A DNA stretch of 62,803 nt from Rhodococcus triatomae BKS 15-14 (lineage in GTDB: Bacteria; Actinomycetota; Actinomycetes; Mycobacteriales; Mycobacteriaceae). The notes beneath the pieces are model-generated. The model did no database searches. It was given only the letters and a program-made list of their open reading frames with translations, and was not told the DNA's origin. Of the stretch, positions 10,435 through 18,914 are shown piece by piece (within the stretch, counting starts at the first letter, position 1; each line of letters opens with the position of its first letter). The stretch lies in contig AODO01000039.1 in the NCBI GenBank assembly GCA_000341795.1, forward strand, positions 1-62,803. Direction: 5' to 3'. A program made the position numbers and the translations under genes.

Positions 10435-11187
10435 TCAGCGCCAGGTGGCGAGCAGTTCGGCGGCGCGGGCGGCGAGGTTCGCCTGCAGCAGGGGACCGAA
10501 GCTGACGCGGCCGACACCGAGCGACGCGAGATGGCCACGATCACCGGAGGCGGGATCGGCGATCGCGTTCACGGGCAGCGGCAGCGCCTCGACGAGCTCG
10601 CGGTACACCTCGTCATCGTGGAACCCGACCGGGTACAGCGAGTCGGCCCCGGCCTCCGCGCAGAGAGCGAGGCGGGCGACGGCGCGGGCCGAGCGATCGG
10701 ATTCCTCCCCGATCCGGCGGAGGAAGATGTCGGTGCGCGCGTTGATGACGACGTGTACGCCGACCGCGTCGGCGGCGCGGCGCAGGGCGCCGACGAAGTC
10801 CGCGTGTTCCTGTGCCTCGCGGAGCCGGCCGCCCTCCCCGTGCACGGTGTCCTCGATGTTGAGGCCGACGGCACCGACCTCGACCAGTCCGTCGATGAGG
10901 GCCTCGGGGGTCTGGCCGTACCCGGACTCGATGTCGACCGAGACCGGGAGGTCGACGGCCGCGGTGATCTGGGTGACGCGGGTGAGCAGCTCACCGAACG
11001 TCATGCCTTCGTTGTCGGGCCGGCCGATCGAGTCCGCGACGGGATGCGAGCCCACGGTCAGCGCAGCGAATCCGGCCTGCGCGGCCAGGTTCGCGGACCA
11101 CGCGTCCCACACGGTGGGGAGGATCACGGGGTCGCCGGGCCGGTGCAGTGCGAGCAGCGTCGTGGCCTTCTCGGTGATCGAAACCAT
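10435..11187 (-). CDS. Isocitrate lyase/PEP mutase superfamily enzyme
   Basis: This 250-residue TIM-barrel protein belongs to the ICL/PEP-mutase superfamily, which forms or breaks C-C or P-C bonds next to a carboxylate. It shows VWDAWSANLAAQAGF, the SVDIESGYG strand carrying the metal-binding acidic residues, GLNIEDTVHG, and VINARTD. It lacks the KKCGH catalytic loop of true isocitrate lyases, so it is an uncharacterised short member (oxaloacetate hydrolase, methylisocitrate-lyase-like or related). ATG 11187 has GAGGA about 9 nt upstream. The gene is divergent from the AraC regulator at 11438, across 250 bp. Confidence 0.88.
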   Translation of the reverse strand: MVSITEKATTLLALHRPGDPVILPTVWDAWSANLAAQAGFAALTVGSHPVADSIGRPDNEGMTFGELLTRVTQITAAVDLPVSVDIESGYGQTPEALIDGLVEVGAVGLNIEDTVHGEGGRLREAQEHADFVGALRRAADAVGVHVVINARTDIFLRRIGEESDRSARAVARLALCAEAGADSLYPVGFHDDEVYRELVEALPLPVNAIADPASGDRGHLASLGVGRVSFGPLLQANLAARAAELLATWR

Positions 11188-11437
11188 TGTCGGGTGTCCT
11201 CGCCTCGTGTGGTGTTGCGGCAATCGTGGCATGTCGAGACGCCCGATCCGATGCGGTGACACCGTGTCTCGGCCGATCGCCGCGCACGATGTCACGGATG
11301 TGTGAACACTCGACGCTCGCCCGTGCACGACGCGGACGAGCACACTAGCGTCGACAGAGATTGTCCTGCAGCGCACCGGGTCCCGGCAAGTCGGGCCCGG
11401 GGCGCTCGTCACCGTGCGAGCGAGGGGCCCAGACAGG

Positions 11438-12427
11438 ATGACCATTGTGTTCGACACGGCGGCGTTCGAGGCCGGTGACCGCGCCGATGCGACGTGCACA
11501 GCCATGCAGGAGAACTCCGCACCCTCGAACGTGACGCTCGAGGACCCGAAGACGGTCACGTCGTTGATGGAGGTGTGGAGCTACGGCGATGCCAGCATCT
11601 TCAGGTCCCGGATGTCGGGGATGACGCTGCTGCGTACCGGCAAACAGGCCGACCGGACACCGTCACCGCTGATCGCGATCGCGGTCCAGGAGGTCGCGAC
11701 CGCCCGCTACGAGCAGGGCGGTGTCCGACGCCTCGTCGCACCCGGCGAGCTGATGGTGGTGGACCTGAACGCGCGCTACGACTACTCGTGGGACACCTTC
11801 GGCAGTTCGCGGTGTCTGCACGTGCCGCTGGACCGGCTCGACCTGCCGTCCGACGTGATCCGCGGCGGATCGGCCCATCCGGAGCGGAGCCCGATCGCGC
11901 GGATGATCTCCCACCACATCTCCACCCTGACCGTCGAGGGCGATGCCCTGAGCACGAGCCCGGGCGCAACGGCACTGGGCGAGGCCGCCATCGACCTCGC
12001 CCGGGCGCTGTTCGCCACCGCACACGGCGGCGTGCAGGCCCGCGCCGCGATGAACGACACCATGACGACACGGATCCGCAGTCACGTCCGCGCCCACCTT
12101 TTCGACCCGTCGATGTCGGCGGAGTCGATCGCCGCAGCGCACGGTATCTCGACACGGCGCCTGTACACCCTGTGCGCTGCTGCGGGTTTCAGCCTCGAGC
12201 AGTGGATCATCGAGCAGCGACTGCGACGCGCGTACGAGGAACTCGCGACCGCCCGCGCCGCGGCGGTCCCGATCTCGGTCGTCGCCCGGCGGTTCGGGTT
12301 CGCCGGCCACGCCCATTTCTCCCGCCGGTTCCGGGCGGCGTACGGGGTGACCCCGTCGGAGTGGCGGGACGCTGCCGCCTCCGCGCGGCGGCACGACGAC
12401 ACCGTGCAGCGGGAGCCGGAGAACTGA
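11438..12427 (+). CDS. AraC-family transcriptional regulator
   Basis: This 329-residue DNA-binding protein has an N-terminal AraC-binding-like domain (about 1-200) with the pattern VAPGELMVVDLNARYDYSW, and a C-terminal double helix-turn-helix (about 215-315). The first HTH is AESIAAAHGISTRRLYTL and the second RRFGFAGHAHFSRRFRAAYG, ending in VTPSEWR. ATG 11438 was chosen; GAGGGG lies about 9 nt upstream. A TAGCGT hexamer at 11346-11351 could be the -10 of an 80-nt leader. The adjacent alpha/beta hydrolase at 12537 is a candidate target, and the divergent PEP-mutase-like gene is another. Confidence 0.92.
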   Translation: MTIVFDTAAFEAGDRADATCTAMQENSAPSNVTLEDPKTVTSLMEVWSYGDASIFRSRMSGMTLLRTGKQADRTPSPLIAIAVQEVATARYEQGGVRRLVAPGELMVVDLNARYDYSWDTFGSSRCLHVPLDRLDLPSDVIRGGSAHPERSPIARMISHHISTLTVEGDALSTSPGATALGEAAIDLARALFATAHGGVQARAAMNDTMTTRIRSHVRAHLFDPSMSAESIAAAHGISTRRLYTLCAAAGFSLEQWIIEQRLRRAYEELATARAAAVPISVVARRFGFAGHAHFSRRFRAAYGVTPSEWRDAAASARRHDDTVQREPEN

Positions 12428-12536
12428 TCGCTTCGCGCTGGGGACAGCGTCGTGCCGCCGCAGCCGGTTCCGGGCCGGGCGATCGCACTACCGTGCGGCC
12501 GACCAGGCAGTGGTACCGACACGAAAGGCTCCCGCC

Positions 12537-13367
12537 ATGCCATCGACCACGTCACCGGACACCGTCGTACTCGTCCACGGCCTGTGGATGACGCCACGCA
12601 GCTGGGAGGGCTGGGTCGCGTACTACGAGGCCAAGGGATTCCGGGTGCTCACTCCCGGTTACCCGGGTTTCGACATCGAGGTCGAGGCTCTTCGGGACAA
12701 CCCCGACGTCATTGCGCAGCTGACCGTTCCGGAGGTCGTGGACCACCTGGCCGCGGTGATCGAGGGACTCGATCGCCCGCCGATCGTCATCGGCCACTCG
12801 TTCGGCGGCACGCTGACGCAGCTGCTGCTCGCGCGCGGGCTCGGCGCGGCCGGCGTCGTCATCGACTCGGCGCCGACCGAAGGCGTCCGTGTCACACCGC
12901 TCTCCCAGGTCAAGTCACTGTTCCCGGCGCTGAACCCGGCGAACCTGCACCGCGCGGTGGGGTTCACACCCGAGGAGTTCCACTACGCCTTCGCGAACAC
13001 CCTCAGCCGCGAGGACTCCGACGCCGTCTGGGAGCGGTACCACATTCCGGCGCCGGGAAACTGGATCTGGGCGTACGGGCTGATCGCCAACTTCAAGCCG
13101 GGACATCAGGAGACGTGGGTCGACTACGACGCCGACCGCGCGCCACTGCTGTTCATCGCAGGCGGCTCCGACCACATCATGCCGGCGTCGGTCAACAAGT
13201 CGAACGCCCACCACTACCGGAAGTCCCCGGCACTCACCGAGTTCCACGAGTTCGAGGGCAGGTCGCACTGGACGTGCGCGGAGCCGGGCTGGGAGGCCGT
13301 CGCTGATCTGGCACTGGAATGGGCCGTCGAGCACGCCGTCGCCGCGGCCGGCGAGCCCACCCCCTGA
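12537..13367 (+). CDS. Alpha/beta hydrolase
   Basis: This 276-residue cytosolic alpha/beta-fold hydrolase has the oxyanion-hole strand VVLVHGLWMTPRSW, nucleophile elbow GHSFGG, acid in AGGSDHIMP and His in EGRSHWTC, so the catalytic triad is complete. The architecture resembles haloperoxidase-like or esterase family members; there is no signal peptide. The substrate is unknown. ATG 12537 has GAAAGG about 8 nt upstream; an extension to 12510 is unlikely. The gene sits between two AraC regulators and may be controlled by either. Confidence 0.88.
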   Translation: MPSTTSPDTVVLVHGLWMTPRSWEGWVAYYEAKGFRVLTPGYPGFDIEVEALRDNPDVIAQLTVPEVVDHLAAVIEGLDRPPIVIGHSFGGTLTQLLLARGLGAAGVVIDSAPTEGVRVTPLSQVKSLFPALNPANLHRAVGFTPEEFHYAFANTLSREDSDAVWERYHIPAPGNWIWAYGLIANFKPGHQETWVDYDADRAPLLFIAGGSDHIMPASVNKSNAHHYRKSPALTEFHEFEGRSHWTCAEPGWEAVADLALEWAVEHAVAAAGEPTP

Positions 13368-13445
13368 CGCCGGTTCGCTCGGGCGGCACGCTCCGGGGTG
13401 CGGCGATATCATGGGCGCACTCGATCGAGCGGATGTGACATCGAA

Positions 13446-14363
13446 GTGCCTCGTGAGCCGACTCCGCACCCTCAGCGCACGTCGCTGTGCCCGGCCGGCG
13501 TCCCGGTCTCGATCCGGCCCCTGCCCGGGGCCGAACGATGGGCTCGGGTCCGGTACTGGGATCTCGGCTGCGCGGTGGTGTTGGTGGACGGCGCGGGAAC
13601 CGGGGTCTCCGTCGGACGTGACCGCGGTGCGGGCACGCCGCGTCTGACGGTGGCGGCGGTCGGTCCCGGCGACTGGTCGTTCAGCCAGTACGGGTACACC
13701 GTCACCGCGGTTCGTCCGGAACCCACGCTGATCCTGATCGACCACACCGCTCCGCACGACTTCCGGCGCCGCGACGTCGGCACCGCAGTCAGCATCACGC
13801 TCGACCGGGCCGCGCTGGGGGTGTCACCCGCAGATGTGCGCGACGCCGCTCGGCACCTGCGCGACGATCCCGCACTCCACGACCTGGTCCGGCGCAGCCT
13901 CGTCGACCTGGTCGAGGTCGCCACGCAGTCGCCGCCCGTGCTCGCGGATCTGGTCGACCCCGCGGTCGATCTGGTGCGGGCGCTGATCCTGGGAGCGGCG
14001 CGGAGACGGCCCGAGGACCCCCGCGCCGAGCTGCTCTCCCGCATCCGGCGCCATGTGGACGCGAACCTCGGCGATCCCGACCTGCGGCCCGCGACGGTGG
14101 CTGCAGCGCATCACATCTCGGTGCGACATCTGCACTCGCTGTGGTCGACGACGGGCACCACACTCGGTGAGCACATCACGGCGCAGCGCCTGGAGCGGGC
14201 CCGGAAGATGCTGCTGGACAGACGAAATCGACACCTGACCATCCTGACCGTCGCGCAGCGACACGGTTTCGTCGACGCCACCCACTTCACCCGACGTTTC
14301 CGCGAGGCGTACGGCGTCACGCCTGGCCGACTGCGCCGCGCCCCGTCACAGCGTGCGCCCTGA
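13446..14363 (+). CDS. AraC-family transcriptional regulator
   Basis: About 305 residues. The N-terminal ligand or oligomerisation region contains GDWSFSQYGYTV and LILIDHTAPHDFRRRDVG. The C-terminal AraC DNA-binding domain includes VAAAHHISVRHLHSLW and the second helix-turn-helix RHGFVDATHFTRRFREAYG followed by VTPG. It belongs to the same broad group as the regulator at 11438, but the N-terminal halves differ clearly. The start is uncertain: GTG 13446 was chosen; GTG 13398 would add 16 residues and neither has a strong ribosome-binding site. It lies between two alpha/beta hydrolase genes. Confidence 0.85.
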   Translation: MPREPTPHPQRTSLCPAGVPVSIRPLPGAERWARVRYWDLGCAVVLVDGAGTGVSVGRDRGAGTPRLTVAAVGPGDWSFSQYGYTVTAVRPEPTLILIDHTAPHDFRRRDVGTAVSITLDRAALGVSPADVRDAARHLRDDPALHDLVRRSLVDLVEVATQSPPVLADLVDPAVDLVRALILGAARRRPEDPRAELLSRIRRHVDANLGDPDLRPATVAAAHHISVRHLHSLWSTTGTTLGEHITAQRLERARKMLLDRRNRHLTILTVAQRHGFVDATHFTRRFREAYGVTPGRLRRAPSQRAP

Positions 14364-14502
14364 AGACAACATCGCGCGCAGCCGGCCGATTCTCCACGCC
14401 GTCACCGACCTACCGTCTACCCAGCCCGGGGACGTCACCCCGACGACGGCTACCGGGCCTCACCCGACAGTCCTGTGCCCACCCCCAGAACGGGAGCCAG
14501 CC

Positions 14503-15345
14503 ATGTCCTTCCCGAAATCCGTCCTCGCGCGGGCCGTCCGGTTGTCCCGACGGCGAGCCGTCAGGGTGTTCTCGACCGCAGTGATCGTGTTGACCGCGAT
14601 CGGCCTGACCGCGGCGCCGGCATCGGCGCAGACCAAGCCCACCGTCGTCCTGGTGCACGGCGCGTTCGCGGACTCCTCCGGATGGAAGGACGTGGCCGAC
14701 AACCTCACCGCACAGGGCTATCCCGTGCAGACCTTCGACAATCCGCTGCGCGGCCCGGCGTACGATTCCGGCCTGCTCGAACAGCAGCTCGCGACGATCG
14801 ACGGTCCGATCGTCCTCGTCGGTCACTCCTACGGCGGTGTGGTGATCTCCAACGCCGACAACCCGAACGTCAAGGCCAATGTGTACATCGCGGCGTTCGC
14901 CCCCGACCGCGGCGAATTCGTGCAGGGCATCCTGAATCCACTGGTGTTCCCCGGCAGCAAACTTCTCCCGCCGGCGCTTCAGCTGAAGGTCGTGGACGAC
15001 CCGCAGGGGATCGGCGGCAAGAATCTGGACGGGTACATCGCGAAGGAGTACTTCCACGACATCTTCGCGCAGGACGTCACTCCGGCCGTCGCGGCGGACA
15101 TGTACGCGCACCAGAAGTCGGCGGCGCTGGTGGCGAACCTCGAACCGAGCGCGACACCGACGTGGACGACACGTCCGAACTGGTATCTCGTGTCCACACA
15201 GGATCAGGTGATCCCGCCGGACGCGCAACGCATGATGGCGAAGCGGGCCCTCGCCCACACCACGGAGATCGATGCCTCGCACGCCTCGCTGGTCTCGCGT
15301 CCCGACGAGGTGACCGCAGTGATCGTCGAGGCCGCCGGCGCCTGA
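14503..15345 (+). CDS. Secreted alpha/beta hydrolase
   Basis: This 280-residue exported hydrolase has a signal peptide (about residues 1-42: basic RLSRRRAVR, a hydrophobic core, and cleavage near APASAQ). The mature enzyme begins TKPTVVLVHGAFADSSGW, with nucleophile elbow GHSYGG, an acid in STQDQVIPP and His in IDASHASLVSRP. This pattern matches the small haloperoxidase-like or salicylate-esterase-like hydrolases common in actinomycetes. ATG 14503 has GGGAG 6-7 nt upstream. It follows the AraC gene on the same strand by 139 nt, so shared control is possible. Confidence 0.88.
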   Translation: MSFPKSVLARAVRLSRRRAVRVFSTAVIVLTAIGLTAAPASAQTKPTVVLVHGAFADSSGWKDVADNLTAQGYPVQTFDNPLRGPAYDSGLLEQQLATIDGPIVLVGHSYGGVVISNADNPNVKANVYIAAFAPDRGEFVQGILNPLVFPGSKLLPPALQLKVVDDPQGIGGKNLDGYIAKEYFHDIFAQDVTPAVAADMYAHQKSAALVANLEPSATPTWTTRPNWYLVSTQDQVIPPDAQRMMAKRALAHTTEIDASHASLVSRPDEVTAVIVEAAGA

Positions 15346-15406
15346 ACCGCGGCACCCACCGCGCTGGTTACGCGGCGGCGACCGTGTGTTCGGCTAGCGT
15401 CGGGCA

Positions 15407-16774
15407 ATGCCCGCCAGGACTCTGCCCGTGTCGTTTCGCGCTGCGCCCACGGCGCTCGCCGCCCTCGCCTGCGCCGCTCTCGCGGCGTTCACGCTGACGG
15501 ATCCACCCGGCGGCACCTGGGCCGTGTACGCGTCGGACCGCGAACTCGACCGCTGGCTGAGTGCCCAACCGACCGGCATCGCGGTCGGTGCGGTGGTGGC
15601 GGTGGCGGCGTGCGTACTGCTGCAGCGACTGGGATCGGCCCGCGCGGCGTGGGGAGCGGCTGCCGTCGCCACGGTCGTCGTCGCCGCGGTCCGGTCCTGG
15701 GTCCCGGAGGTCGCCGGGGTGGACGCGCTCATCGCGTTGCACGTCCTCAAGGCCGTCGCGGCGGGAGTCCTGCTCGGAGCCGCGGTGGCCGCCGCGTGGG
15801 AGGACCGCCCCGCCCGGCTCGCGCTGACTCTCGGCGCGGTCGGCGGTTACCTGTCGGTGTCCGCGTGGGCGGGACCGGAGGTCCGGGAGAGCACGTCGAC
15901 GCTCGGAGAACCGGCCCTGTTGTTGCTCGCCGCCGTCGTGGTGCTCGCCCTCGTCGCGGCGGCCCTCCCCGGTTCCGCTCCCCAGCCCGTCACGGGTGCG
16001 CAGGCGCGGTTCGCCCTGCTCACCGTCGTGGTCGTCGCAGTCTCGAATCGTCTTCTCACCGGCTGGATCTCGGGCAGCGACACCGAGAGCCGCACCCGGC
16101 AGTGGATCGTGATCGCGGTGTCGATCGTCGTGGTGCTGGTGGCGACGGAAGTGTGCGCTCGCCTCGTAGACGACCGGGTCGGGGACGGTGCCATCCTGCT
16201 GTCGGTCACCGGGGTCGCGGCCGCGGCCATGCCCGTGCTCGTGGACCTGCGCAGCCCCCTGCGCGACGTCCCTGCGTGGTCGGCGGTCGCGGTCGCCGGG
16301 GTCGCCGTCGCCGCCGGGTTGGCGGTCGCGGCGCGGCGGCCGCTTCCGGTAATGGGTCTCGGCGTCGCGGCACTGGTTCCGATCGCCGGGGCGATCCGGC
16401 CGGACTTCGGGTCCGACGGGGGATGGCTGCTCGCGCGGGTCGCCGTGGTCGGGATCGGGGCGGGACTCGCGGTCGGCGGCGCGCTCCCCTCGCTCGCCGT
16501 CGTCGCCTCGGCCGCATTGGTGATTCCGTTCCTCTCCACGGTGTTCCATGCGGCGGCGACGGTGATCATGCCCGCCGCGCAGGTGGTCTACAACGGTGCG
16601 TACGAGCCTCTGGAGGGCGTCGAGATGTCGCGCGCGTACTCGAACCAACTCGACCAGTACCTCGATTCGTTCCTCGGAATCCCGATCTACGACGACCGCG
16701 TCGCCGGCATCGCGCTCGCGCTGACCGTCGGCTTCTGCGCCTGGGGTGTGCACGGACTGCGGACGCAGCGATGA
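15407..16774 (+). CDS. Polytopic membrane protein of unknown function
   Basis: A 455-residue protein with roughly eleven or twelve hydrophobic helices, almost all Ala/Val/Leu. I do not recognise a family. A first extracytoplasmic loop after helix 1 (DPPGGTWAVYASDRELDRWLS) and a large polar loop near the C-terminus (EMSRAYSNQLDQYLDSFLG) are the only substantial soluble parts. TAGCGT at 15395-15400 ends 6 nt before the ATG and there is no Shine-Dalgarno, suggesting a leaderless transcript. The stop overlaps the start of the next membrane gene by 4 nt, so the two are co-translated and probably work together. Confidence 0.8.
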   Translation: MPARTLPVSFRAAPTALAALACAALAAFTLTDPPGGTWAVYASDRELDRWLSAQPTGIAVGAVVAVAACVLLQRLGSARAAWGAAAVATVVVAAVRSWVPEVAGVDALIALHVLKAVAAGVLLGAAVAAAWEDRPARLALTLGAVGGYLSVSAWAGPEVRESTSTLGEPALLLLAAVVVLALVAAALPGSAPQPVTGAQARFALLTVVVVAVSNRLLTGWISGSDTESRTRQWIVIAVSIVVVLVATEVCARLVDDRVGDGAILLSVTGVAAAAMPVLVDLRSPLRDVPAWSAVAVAGVAVAAGLAVAARRPLPVMGLGVAALVPIAGAIRPDFGSDGGWLLARVAVVGIGAGLAVGGALPSLAVVASAALVIPFLSTVFHAAATVIMPAAQVVYNGAYEPLEGVEMSRAYSNQLDQYLDSFLGIPIYDDRVAGIALALTVGFCAWGVHGLRTQR

Positions 16775-18066
16775 ACACCGTGCGCCGGACCGTCGAACTG
16801 CTGACCGCGCTGCTCGTCGGCGCGGTCGCGGGCTGGGCGCTCGTCTCGCCGGTCGCGACCGACTTCGGGACCGCCGGTTCGGACGGGAAACTCTCCGCAC
16901 TCACGACGAGCGGGCAGCTCGCATCGGCAGTCGGGATGCTTGCCGCCGCCGCGGTCGCGGGCCGCTTCTCGGGCCGCAGGTCCGCGCGCACGGCCCAACT
17001 GGCGGCACTGATCGGGTTGGCTCTGCTGGTCACCGTGCAGTACGCGACCGACGGTGCACTGCGGTTCGAGTGGCTGCTCGCCGCGACCTGGGTGTGGGGC
17101 ATCGCCGCCGGTGTCGCACTCGGCGGCGCGGCTGCGGCCGCATCCGACCGGATCGGCACCGTCATGCTGATCGGCTCCGCGGTAGCTGCTTTCGTGGCGG
17201 TTCCTGTCGCCACAGAACTCCTCGGTGCGGGACCCGGGCACGGATGGACGGCCTACTCACCGCTGACGGACGCCATCCCCGCCGACGCGGCACCGATCTG
17301 GTGGCTGCTGCTGCCGGCGGTGGTCGCGACAGCTTTCGCGGTCGCGCTCGGCGGAGCGCGGACGGCGGGTCGGTCGACACGCGGCCTCGCGGTCACCGCG
17401 GTGGTGGTGGCGACGGCGCTGGCGACGAACGCGGCGATCGGCGCGGCCCAGGACAATCGACCGCTCGCCGGCGTCCTGCTCGCCGTGTTCGTCGCGGTGA
17501 CCATCGCGTGTGCGTTCGCGCTCGACGGGCAGGACGGCGCACTCCTGCTCACGACGACGGCGATCGTCGCGGCAGCGATCGTCGCGGGGGCGGCGCCACT
17601 GTCCGCCTGGTCGGACACCACGTGGATCAACGTCGCGATCCCCGTCGTCGGGCTGGCGGTCGGCGTCGCGGTCGGGACCCGGTGGCCGAGCGTCGTCGTC
17701 GGGCTCACGCTGCTCGCGACCGTGTCGGTCGCCGGGTTCCTGCCGGACCTCACCGACGGGATGAACGATGCGACACGGTGGCTCGTTCTCGCCCCGATCG
17801 CCGGGTATGCGGTGGGCTCCTGCGATCCGGTGCGGTCGGGCGCGACGGTCGCAGGGCTGGCGGTGCTGTTCGTGCCGAGTGCCCTGACCGTCGCGGGGCA
17901 GGCGGCACCGGGATCGGTCGCAGAACTGTCACCGTTCCAACCACTGCCGCGGGGGATGCTGGCGTCGATGCCACCGGACCGCTACTGGCTGACGGTGGCG
18001 ATGGCGGCGGTGGGGTTGGTGACGATCGCCGCGGCCGGGGTGCTGCGTCAGCGCGACGACAGCTGA
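16771..18066 (+). CDS. Polytopic membrane protein of unknown function, partner of upstream gene
   Basis: A 431-residue protein with about eleven or twelve predicted helices and an overall plan like its upstream neighbour: a polar loop after helix 1 (TDFGTAGSDGKLSALTTSG), a helical bundle, and a polar loop before the last helix (ELSPFQPLPRGMLASMPPDRYW). The pair could be divergent duplicates or a two-subunit membrane complex. It starts at ATG 16771 inside the preceding stop codon (ATGA). The gene ends 3 nt before the convergent TetR gene, with no visible terminator. No transporter or enzyme motif is evident. Confidence 0.8.
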   Translation: MNTVRRTVELLTALLVGAVAGWALVSPVATDFGTAGSDGKLSALTTSGQLASAVGMLAAAAVAGRFSGRRSARTAQLAALIGLALLVTVQYATDGALRFEWLLAATWVWGIAAGVALGGAAAAASDRIGTVMLIGSAVAAFVAVPVATELLGAGPGHGWTAYSPLTDAIPADAAPIWWLLLPAVVATAFAVALGGARTAGRSTRGLAVTAVVVATALATNAAIGAAQDNRPLAGVLLAVFVAVTIACAFALDGQDGALLLTTTAIVAAAIVAGAAPLSAWSDTTWINVAIPVVGLAVGVAVGTRWPSVVVGLTLLATVSVAGFLPDLTDGMNDATRWLVLAPIAGYAVGSCDPVRSGATVAGLAVLFVPSALTVAGQAAPGSVAELSPFQPLPRGMLASMPPDRYWLTVAMAAVGLVTIAAAGVLRQRDDS

Positions 18067-18069
18067 TCC

Positions 18070-18729
18070 TCAGCCGCGGGCGGCGATCTTCGCGGCGGCG
18101 AGTTGTTCGTCGGTGAGTGACGGCACGGTGAGCGGAGTCCGGGGCATGCCCTCGGCGCGCAGACCGTCGAGCACGATCTCCAGATAGCGGCGCCACGCGT
18201 CGGGTGCCACCGACGCGGTGAACTCGCTGTACGCCTCGACCATCTTGCCGACGGCCAGGAGGTCGTTCGTGTCGACGTCGGGGCGTACGACGCCGGCGTC
18301 CTGGGCGCGGGCGAGGAGTTTGCCGACGAGCGGTTCGACGCGTTCGCGGGCACAGGCGATCTGCTCCCGGCCCTCGTCGCAGCCGAAGAACACCGCGCCG
18401 AGGCCGCGATTCTTCGCCATCTCCTCGCAGGAGAAGGCGACGAAGTTCACCAGGCCCTGCCACGGGTCGTCGACCTCGAGCGCGGCCGCCGCCCCGGCCT
18501 CCATGTCGGCCATGTGCTGTTCGAAGACGCCGTCGACGAGCTCCTGCTTGCACGTGAAGCGCCGGTAGACGGTGCCGACGCCGACCTTCGCGTGCTTGGC
18601 GACGTCGTCGAGGGTGATGTCGATGCCCCGGAGGGCGAACAGCTCGGCGGCGGCGGCGAGGATCTTGCGCCGGTTGCGCTCGGCGTCGGCGCGCAGCGGG
18701 CGTCCTGTGACGGTGCTCACGAAATTCAT
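18070..18729 (-). CDS. TetR-family repressor of the divergent MFS pump
   Basis: This 219-residue regulator has an N-terminal TetR helix-turn-helix: ERNRRKILAAAAELFALRG, then TLDDVAKHAKVGVGTVYRRF. The C-terminal ligand domain follows, with a conserved SBP-like tail common in QacA-pump regulators (GCDEGREQIACARERVEPL). ATG 18729 was chosen because GGAG lies 8 nt upstream and it directly precedes the DNA-binding domain. It is divergent from the MFS transporter at 18915. Two identical-plan palindromes in the shared 185-bp region are the likely operators, so autoregulation and drug-induced derepression of the pump are expected. Confidence 0.93.
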   Translation of the reverse strand: MNFVSTVTGRPLRADAERNRRKILAAAAELFALRGIDITLDDVAKHAKVGVGTVYRRFTCKQELVDGVFEQHMADMEAGAAAALEVDDPWQGLVNFVAFSCEEMAKNRGLGAVFFGCDEGREQIACARERVEPLVGKLLARAQDAGVVRPDVDTNDLLAVGKMVEAYSEFTASVAPDAWRRYLEIVLDGLRAEGMPRTPLTVPSLTDEQLAAAKIAARG

Positions 18730-18810
18730 TCTGCCATCTCCGGTTTCGCGGCGAATCCGGGCCGGAATTCGGACAAACCCGGACAGATCCGCCACCACGC
18801 GAAAAATTAA

Positions 18811-18829
18811 GTGGAGACAACTCCTCCAC
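18811..18829. promoter_or_regulatory. TetR operator copy 1
   Basis: GTGGAG, 7 nt and CTCCAC form a perfect interrupted palindrome with spacer ACAACTC. A second copy starts 39 bp downstream. The pair lies in the intergenic region between the TetR and MFS genes. Confidence 0.75.
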
Positions 18830-18849
18830 ATAGGCGTACGGTCAACTAA

Positions 18850-18868
18850 GTGGAGTTTACTCCTCCAT
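18850..18868. promoter_or_regulatory. TetR operator copy 2
   Basis: GTGGAG, TTTACTC and CTCCAT repeat the plan of copy 1 (spacer ends ACTC in both), with one arm mismatch. It lies 46 bp upstream of the MFS start codon. Confidence 0.75.
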
Positions 18869-18914
18869 TTCTTTCGAAGCCCGTCACGTCATGCCACATC
18901 GAGGGGGCACTTTC

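Noticed and set aside
11256..11295. GTGACA...TGTCAC inverted repeat upstream of the AraC gene as an operator
   Set aside because: Arms of six bases separated by 28 bp are expected by chance in this GC-rich DNA and have no fixed relation to a promoter.
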